DNA of 6,868 bases, taken from contig JADGDW010000200.1 of assembly GCA_016744725.1 (NCBI GenBank), forward strand, positions 1-6,868, given 5' to 3'. This stretch comes from Candidatus Albibeggiatoa sp. nov. BB20. GTDB lineage: Bacteria; Pseudomonadota; Gammaproteobacteria; Beggiatoales; Beggiatoaceae. The position numbers were made by a program, and so were the translations under genes. Positions 1-4,450 of the stretch are shown piece by piece. Under the pieces are notes generated by a model, which was not told the DNA's origin, searched no databases, and saw nothing but the letters and a program-made list of their open reading frames with translations. Numbering within the stretch: the first letter of the stretch is position 1; each line of letters begins with the position of its first letter.

Positions 1-213
1 TACGCTGATGCCACGCTTAAGACCAGCTGTGCTGCTCATGGAAATTGTGCGCACTGTATTTGAGTCAAGATGTTCCTGAACCTCCAGAACAAGATTTTTT
101 TGATCTTGAAACTGAACGATAAGGGCATTGTTGATGCTGGGCAAGTTTCCGCTGGAGAACAACACATCCACCACGACTCCAACCACTCGAACGATAAAAC
201 CCGTACTAGTCAA
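1..213 (-). CDS. atpD: ATP synthase F1 subunit beta, N-terminal fragment (probably N-ATPase type)
   Basis: This is the first 71 codons of the catalytic beta subunit of an F-type ATPase, cut by the window edge. The subunit forms the nucleotide-binding hexamer with alpha and couples ATP synthesis or hydrolysis to ion flow across the membrane. The visible part is the N-terminal beta-barrel: GFIVRVVGVVVDVLF at residues 5-19, LVLEVQEHL at 41-49, TVRTISM at 53-59 and TAGLKRG at 62-68, all at the expected places. The P-loop lies beyond the window. The start is TTG at 213-211, chosen because AAGGAG lies 8 nt upstream and the family motifs begin immediately after it. No gene lies upstream for more than 600 nt, so atpD is probably the first gene of its operon. 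Standard F-ATPase operons end with atpD-atpC, whereas N-ATPase operons begin with atpD. The TAGLKRG motif, rather than the common SDGL/TDGL form, also suggests N-ATPase, but this is an inference. Confidence 0.93.
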   Translation of the reverse strand, partial: MTSTGFIVRVVGVVVDVLFSSGNLPSINNALIVQFQDQKNLVLEVQEHLDSNTVRTISMSSTAGLKRGISV

Positions 214-221
214 AATTTTGA

Positions 222-227
222 CTCCTT
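222..227 (-). promoter_or_regulatory. Ribosome binding site deciding the TTG start of atpD
   Basis: On the minus strand AAGGAG lies 8 nt before TTG. No ATG or GTG in this frame has comparable spacing. This supports a TTG start at position 213. Confidence 0.75.
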
Positions 228-706
228 ATAAATTGTTTGTAAATTAGGGTATAAAGACCTGATATCAGATAAATGAAAACTAATCATGCTTTGAACTTTA
301 ACATTAGTTTGAAATCTTTGAAAAAATTATTCATCGATAAACTCAGTACAATAATAATATCATATATTAATGCTTATTGATTAGAGTAATATTACTAGAA
401 ATATATTAGAAAGCAAATAAAAAGATACTCCCTTAATACTTCGTTATATGGGCTATCTATTCATAATTATTCAATTCATCGAGATTAATAATTATTCGAT
501 ATTCTTTCAATTTCGAATCCTCCTGCCCTACTTTTATCCTCAAAGATATGAACTATCTCTCGAATGCCTAAATTCACTTAATTCTTTACTTTGAGAAATT
601 CAGGCAGTCATATATCCATATTCCGATTTATTGGGAGCTTTTATACTGCCAATATCCCCCATCTTGCATAAATCTCCAGCGTAGATTTTCAAATAATGAT
701 ATCAAT

Positions 707-726
707 TATCACTATCGTTAGTGATA
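707..726. repeat. Perfect 8-bp inverted repeat with 4-nt spacer
   Basis: TATCACTA at 707-714 is the exact reverse complement of TAGTGATA at 719-726, with TCGT between. No T-run follows, so it does not look like an intrinsic terminator. It could be an operator for a dimeric regulator or a relic of mobile-element DNA. Its role is unknown. Confidence 0.5.
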
Positions 727-856
727 TTCAGTCGAATTTTGAAAAAAACAACATCACATATGCCATAATTAAATGTAGAGGATATAGGTTTATGAGGGAT
801 TTGAACAATAAATTCAAATAAATTTCAAATAGGTATGCATTTAAAATGAAATAAAA

Positions 857-1133
857 GTAAAACAAACGCCTAAAAAAAGTGCGTGAATGAAATGTGGTAC
901 ACTAAATATACTCAATTTAAAGTACTTATATGGGGTAAGTACTACCTCTCAACAGTGATTGAAGATTATTCTCGTTTTATCTTAGCCTAGCAATTAGCAC
1001 TAACGATGGCTGAGGAAAATATAGATATCACTCTAAATGCAGCTCTAAAGCTTCCTAATCAAGATATAACCAGAGTATTCATTGACCGAGACTGTTGTCT
1101 GGTAATGGTCCAAACTATTTGTCAAAGGTATTA
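857..1133 (+). pseudogene. Decayed IS3-like transposase (integrase catalytic core) remnant
   Basis: Reading three frames in turn gives a recognisable integrase core. Frame one, from 857, gives VKQTPKKSA. After a shift, the frame at 883 gives NEMWYTKYTQFKVLIWGKYYLSTVIEDYSRFILA, an in-frame TAG at 991-993, then QLALTMAEENIDITLNAALKLP and FIDRD. After another shift at about 1095 it gives LSGNGPNYLSKVL. Intact IS3-group relatives read NELWQTDFTYFKV at the first part and LLSDNGP at the last. The first catalytic Asp (WQTDF) is Lys here and the second (SDNGP) is Gly here. With one stop, at least two frameshifts and both aspartates lost, the element is dead. I found no terminal inverted repeats or target duplication, and no orfA. 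The remnant ends about 25 nt before the next gene's start codon. Confidence 0.85.
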
Positions 1134-1143
1134 ATGTGGAAAG

Positions 1144-1148
1144 AAGGA
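1144..1148 (+). promoter_or_regulatory. Ribosome binding site deciding the start of the CEOS-like gene
   Basis: AAGGA lies 9 nt before ATG at 1158. The frame is open further upstream to a TTG at 1095, but those extra 21 codons encode transposase remnant (SGNGPNYLSK), so this site marks the true start. Confidence 0.75.
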
Positions 1149-1157
1149 AAAAATAAT

Positions 1158-2303
1158 ATGGCACAACTCTTAACAGTTGGCGTAATTGGAAAATCATTTA
1201 AAGAAAACGAAAAACGAGTAGCTATACATCCAGAACATATAGAGCTTATCCCCAAGAAATTTCGGAAGCAAATCACTTTTGAAGAAGGATATGGGGAGAG
1301 ATTTGGTATGGATGACGAAGCTATAGCCAAGCTTAAAACAGGCCGAGTTGCTTCTAGAAAAGAAATACTGAATGGCTTTGATTGTGTAGTATTACCTAAA
1401 CCTTTAGCAACAGATTTGTCAGATATACGAGAAGGAGCAATTGTCTGGGGTTGGCCACATTGTGTACAGCAGAAAGAAATTACGCAAGTAGCAATTGATA
1501 AAAAATTAACCCTTATTGCCTGGGAAGAAATGTTTACTTGGAACCAAACAGGTAATAAAACCATGCATACTTTTTATAAAAACAATGAACTTGCCGGTTA
1601 TGCAGGTGTAAATCATGCGATAAGTCTTGTTGGGGTTGTTGGTAATTATGGAAAACCACGAAAAGCAGTAGTGCTTAGTTTTGGATCGGTGAGCCGGGGA
1701 GCAGTATATGCATTACAAGGTCAAGGATTTTCGGACATCACTGTTTATACAAGTCGTAAAGCAACAAATGTGAGCAATCAATTGCCTGGGATAAAGTATA
1801 AACAAATGAAAAATGATGGTTCAGGAAATTTGCTCTCAGTTGGATTTGATGGTAATTCCCGTCCATTTTCTGAAGTATTATCAGATGTGCAAATTATTGT
1901 AAACGGAACTCTTCAAAATACTGATCGTCCTAAAATGTTTGTGTCTGAACAAAATGAAAGAAAATTGATGAAGGGCACTCTAATTGTTGATATAAGTTGT
2001 GATGAAGGAATGGGTTTTTGGTGTGCAAAACCAACATCCTTTGAACACCCCATGTTTGAAGCATCAGGTAAATATTATTATGCAGTAGATCATAGCCCTA
2101 GTTTTTATTGGAATTCTGCTTCATGGGAAATTTCAAAAGCCTTACTTCCATTTATACCCAAAGTTATTGAGGGACCAAATATGTGGAAAGAAAATAAGAC
2201 AATTTCAAATTCTATAGAAATATTTAACGGTGTAATTCAAAATCCGAAAATTTTATCATTTCAAAACCGTGAGGAAGAATATCCTCACAAATTAAAAAAA
2301 TAA
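1158..2303 (+). CDS. N5-(carboxyethyl)ornithine synthase-like / alanine dehydrogenase-PNT family oxidoreductase
   Basis: A 381-residue cytoplasmic NAD(P)-dependent dehydrogenase of the alanine dehydrogenase/transhydrogenase fold. Residues 5-25 (TVGVIGKSFKENEKRVAIHP) carry the family's N-terminal signature with RVAIHP at 20-25. LPKP at 79-82 and GWPH at 98-101 match the substrate pocket positions that hold a Lys and a His in alanine dehydrogenase. The Rossmann segment is VVLSFGSVSRGA at 171-182, a variant of GxGxxG. VDISCDEGMGF at 277-287 followed by KPTSF, and AVDHSPS at 309-315, resemble the N5-(carboxyethyl)ornithine synthase branch. Those enzymes reductively join pyruvate to the side-chain amine of ornithine or lysine. 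Lactococcal CEOS is shorter, at a little over 300 residues, so the substrate here may differ. The gene stands alone, downstream of a dead transposase and followed by a terminator, so context gives no pathway. Family assignment is solid, while the exact reaction is inferred. Confidence 0.75.
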   Translation: MAQLLTVGVIGKSFKENEKRVAIHPEHIELIPKKFRKQITFEEGYGERFGMDDEAIAKLKTGRVASRKEILNGFDCVVLPKPLATDLSDIREGAIVWGWPHCVQQKEITQVAIDKKLTLIAWEEMFTWNQTGNKTMHTFYKNNELAGYAGVNHAISLVGVVGNYGKPRKAVVLSFGSVSRGAVYALQGQGFSDITVYTSRKATNVSNQLPGIKYKQMKNDGSGNLLSVGFDGNSRPFSEVLSDVQIIVNGTLQNTDRPKMFVSEQNERKLMKGTLIVDISCDEGMGFWCAKPTSFEHPMFEASGKYYYAVDHSPSFYWNSASWEISKALLPFIPKVIEGPNMWKENKTISNSIEIFNGVIQNPKILSFQNREEEYPHKLKK

Positions 2304-2323
2304 TTATTTAAAGATAATAAAAC

Positions 2324-2352
2324 AAAAATGATGCCAAAAGCATCATTTTTTT
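2324..2352 (+). terminator. Intrinsic terminator after the CEOS-like gene, possibly bidirectional
   Basis: ATGATGC (2328-2334) pairs perfectly with GCATCAT (2340-2346) around a CAAAA loop. Flanking A and T runs extend the stem, and a seven-T run follows at 2346-2352. It lies 20 nt after the stop codon. The A-run on the other side gives a T-run on the minus strand, so it could also stop transcription from the convergent GGDEF gene, although that gene ends about 200 nt away. Confidence 0.88.
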
Positions 2353-2455
2353 GTTAAAAATAATATTTTTATTATATGTTTATAAAAATGCTTTAATATC
2401 GCTTAGTATACTGAGCAAATGAAGAAGATTTATTTTATAAAGGATTGAATAGCGT

Positions 2456-2469
2456 ATGATAACTATCAT
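2456..2469. repeat. Short palindrome ATGATA-AC-TATCAT between convergent genes
   Basis: A perfect 6-2-6 inverted repeat. It resembles half of a Fur-box-like GATAAT array, but it lies between the 3' ends of two convergent genes, where an operator has no obvious target. Its role is unknown, and it may be chance in AT-rich DNA. Confidence 0.3.
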
Positions 2470-2549
2470 TTTCAATGCTTGGAGTATTTTTATAGATTAA
2501 ATTAGGTGGTATGGTATTGGATTAAGAGAAAGAGAGGAGGAAGAATTGC

Positions 2550-4079
2550 TTAGAGTACGATGGTTTGGTTTTTTCCTGCGGCTTTTGCTTTGTATAGTGC
2601 CTGGTCGGCGCGATTAAGAAGGCGATCGAGATTGTCATCGGGAGTTAGCACTGTAACACCTGCGCTAATCAATACTTTGGCGGGTGAAGGATGTTCGTCT
2701 TCTATGGTTATATGAATTAGTTCATCATGAATACGTTCTGAAATTTTATATGCTTGGGAAGCGTCAGCTTCAATTAAAAGCACTACAAATTCGTCGCCTC
2801 CGTATCGGAAAATAAAATCATTGTCGCGTATGATGTTTTGAATTGTTTGTACGATTTTTTTTAGGATATAGTCTCCACCTAAATGACCGTGATGATCGTT
2901 TATATATTTAAAATTATCTACATCCAAAAGAATTAGAGATAATTCTCGCTGATAGCGATGGGCGCGTTGGATTTCTTGTTCACCATACATGATTAAGGCA
3001 CGACGGTTTAATGCATTGGTTAATGAATCAGTGATGGCTTGTTTTTCTGTTTTTTTCAACAATCTTGTTTGTTCACTTATATCGTGCAACGTAATAATTT
3101 GTCCAACTATTTCTTTTTGACTGTGTAGAATTGAAGATCGTTGAAGTTGATAGGTGTATTCTGTATTATCTTGGAGGATGATAACTTCAGTTTTCTTTAA
3201 GTCTGAATCCAAGACGTGGGCTAGAGTAGGGAAAATTTGTTTGGCGTCTTTGCCAACGGCTTGATTGTTTGAGACACCAGTGATTTTTTCGATGGCTGGA
3301 TTGAGAAGGGATATGCGAGAAGAGACGTCTAAAATGATAACACCAATATCCATTTCATTAATAGCTACTTCATATGCTAATGGGAGAATGTCTAGAAAAT
3401 CATGTTTTAAAATACTTATACTTAATAGCACCCCAGAAAGAGTGAACATAATCGATGTGAAATTAAAAGACGGGATAGGAGTGATACCCAACACATAGAG
3501 CAAATCAACTAGTAAAGGAACTATTACACTAAGAATCAGGATGAAGCTTTGTTTACGATAAACAGTGGGAGCTTTCTTCCAGAATTTGATGAGAAGGAAT
3601 AATGATGCAGCAAAAAGGAAGTAGCCATATGGTGCATGAACGGCATAAAAATATGCTCCATAATCGCTGTTTAGGATTGGAAATGGAACATTGGTAGTTA
3701 GCAGTGAAGGGTTCAGGCGAAAAAGGTGATGATATGGATTTGTCCAGATAATCAAAATTGTGAGGGCTGGGATAATCCCGAAGAAAGGGATTAATCGCAA
3801 TGTCTGACGAGATTGTCCTGTGGCAAGCATGATCATTGCTAACCAGCCTAAGGACAGAAAAGCAATACCAAAAAATTGAATATTAGCCCAAATCAACTTG
3901 CTTTTTAGGGTAGGGCTGATAATTTCGGCAGCGAACCCAAAATTCCAAATAAGCGCACAAAACATCGTAAAAGCAAACATTACCACTAATTGTGATGTTG
4001 ACCGTTGGAGTGCAGTGATAGTTAGGATAAGTGTTACCATTCCAGATAGAATTAATAGAATTATGACAAGTTCAAACAT
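2550..4079 (-). CDS. Membrane diguanylate cyclase: 7TM sensor, PAS and GGDEF domains
   Basis: A 509-residue inner-membrane protein predicted to make cyclic di-GMP from two GTP. Residues 1-225 hold about seven hydrophobic segments (for example 3-23, 31-50, 67-87, 97-112, 151-165, 178-198, 207-224) of the type called the histidine kinase N-terminal 7TM domain. Residues about 235-338 form a PAS-like sensor (EMDIGVIILD, LLNPAIEKITG, LHDISEQTRL). The cyclase begins at DSLTNALNRRA (351-361). DVDNFKYIND (386-395) supplies metal and base contacts, and the active site GGDEF is intact at 427-431. RDND at 418-421, exactly five residues before GGDEF, is an RxxD I-site, so product feedback inhibition is likely. 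No EAL domain is visible. The ATG at 4079 is preferred because hydrophobic sequence begins right after it. A TTG 12 codons earlier (4115) adds only a polar tail, and neither start has a strong Shine-Dalgarno. The gene is divergent from the c-di-GMP-riboswitch gene. Confidence 0.92.
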   Translation of the reverse strand: MFELVIILLILSGMVTLILTITALQRSTSQLVVMFAFTMFCALIWNFGFAAEIISPTLKSKLIWANIQFFGIAFLSLGWLAMIMLATGQSRQTLRLIPFFGIIPALTILIIWTNPYHHLFRLNPSLLTTNVPFPILNSDYGAYFYAVHAPYGYFLFAASLFLLIKFWKKAPTVYRKQSFILILSVIVPLLVDLLYVLGITPIPSFNFTSIMFTLSGVLLSISILKHDFLDILPLAYEVAINEMDIGVIILDVSSRISLLNPAIEKITGVSNNQAVGKDAKQIFPTLAHVLDSDLKKTEVIILQDNTEYTYQLQRSSILHSQKEIVGQIITLHDISEQTRLLKKTEKQAITDSLTNALNRRALIMYGEQEIQRAHRYQRELSLILLDVDNFKYINDHHGHLGGDYILKKIVQTIQNIIRDNDFIFRYGGDEFVVLLIEADASQAYKISERIHDELIHITIEDEHPSPAKVLISAGVTVLTPDDNLDRLLNRADQALYKAKAAGKNQTIVL

Positions 4080-4232
4080 TATATATATTCTATCATTGAT
4101 TTTTCTGCCGCACAAAATATAATTTTTCAGAAGAAATGGGAAGATTGTTTCACGCTAACAGTCTTGAATGGATAGTAAGAAAAAAGTATTTACATTATTT
4201 TTGATTAATTAATATTTATGTACATAAAATAA

Positions 4233-4241
4233 TGTTATAAT
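4233..4241 (+). promoter_or_regulatory. Extended -10 promoter for the riboswitch transcript
   Basis: TGTTATAAT is a perfect TGnTATAAT extended -10 element. No good -35 lies 17 nt upstream (4213-4218 reads TATTTA), which is typical of extended -10 promoters. Transcription would start near 4247-4249, precisely at the 5' edge of the riboswitch aptamer. That agreement supports the call. Confidence 0.75.
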
Positions 4242-4246
4242 ATAGT

Positions 4247-4342
4247 GATTAAAGGCAAACTTGGTGAAAATCAAGGACGCAAAACCCGAAGTCTACGATT
4301 GTTCTTTAAAAAGAGCAATTATGATGGTTCAGTTGCATCAAT
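4247..4342 (+). ncRNA. Cyclic-di-GMP class I riboswitch (GEMM-I) aptamer
   Basis: The leader RNA matches the GEMM-I pattern in order. GGCAAAC is at 4254-4260. Next comes a hairpin with a 6-bp stem, CTTGGT (4260-4265) against ATCAAG (4270-4275), capped by a GAAA tetraloop (4266-4269). The hallmark GACGCAAA follows at 4276-4283. A second arm carries CTA (4292-4294) and TATGATGG (4319-4327), the usual tetraloop-receptor side, closed by ATTG/CAAT and a TTCTTTAAAAAGA apical loop. The 3' end is CAGTTGCATC at 4330-4339. The closing stem is short and may use TGAT (4246-4249) with ATCA (4337-4340). This class binds the second messenger c-di-GMP with high affinity. It sits between an extended -10 promoter and a terminator that shares its 3' edge, ahead of a secreted repeat protein. 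No covariance-model score was computed. Confidence 0.88.
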
Positions 4343-4363
4343 TTGATAGATTGGTGCATTTTT
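4334..4363 (+). terminator. Riboswitch expression platform: intrinsic terminator overlapping the aptamer
   Basis: TGCATCAAT (4334-4342) pairs with ATTGGTGCA (4350-4358) over nine base pairs including one G-U, around a TTGATAG loop, and TTTTT follows at 4359-4363. The left arm is also the 3' edge of the c-di-GMP aptamer, so the two structures cannot both form fully. I infer that ligand binding holds the aptamer closed, frees transcription from the terminator and turns the gene on. Confidence 0.8.
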
Positions 4364-4438
4364 GTTTAAAATAGAGAAAATTAAAAATTAAATAAAAACC
4401 CTAAAATAACACCAAATATACATAGCGATAATAAATAT

Positions 4439-4446
4439 GGGAGGAG
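4439..4446 (+). promoter_or_regulatory. Strong ribosome binding site of the Ig-repeat protein
   Basis: GGGAGGAG is close to the ideal Shine-Dalgarno sequence and ends 4 nt before ATG at 4451. It lies about 75 nt after the riboswitch terminator, outside the switching helices. This argues for control at transcription termination rather than by hiding the RBS. Confidence 0.85.
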
Positions 4447-4450
4447 AAAT

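Larger units (their letters stand above)
214..856. other. Long AT-rich non-coding region upstream of atpD
   Basis: I find no convincing gene here on either strand. It must hold the atpD promoter (minus strand). A TATACC hexamer at 248-253 could be its -10, but no good -35 is visible. A perfect palindrome CTGATATCAG lies at 259-268 just upstream of that. Other structure includes an imperfect inverted repeat, GCCTAAATT at 566-574 against AATTCAGGC at 597-605 with one mismatch, and a perfect 8-bp inverted repeat at 707-726 listed separately. A 20-nt stretch at 512-531 resembles the T-loop and 3' acceptor side of a tRNA, but no tRNA body precedes it. The right part borders a transposase remnant, so some of this DNA may be decayed mobile-element sequence. 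Confidence 0.6.

Noticed and set aside
1115..1564. 149-residue minus-strand open frame
   Set aside because: It lies wholly opposite the dehydrogenase gene and transposase remnant, has no family features and is explained as a shadow.
2456..2469. Fur box
   Set aside because: The dyad is only partly like the Fur consensus and lies between convergent 3' ends, where it would control no visible gene.
4080..4115. TTG start adding 12 residues to the cyclase
   Set aside because: The extension is polar, precedes the first membrane segment and has no Shine-Dalgarno. The ATG at 4079 is preferred, although its own RBS is weak too.
3265..4122. Plus-strand open frames 3265-3498 and 3898-4122
   Set aside because: Both are antisense to the PAS and transmembrane parts of the cyclase gene and lack an RBS and any family resemblance.
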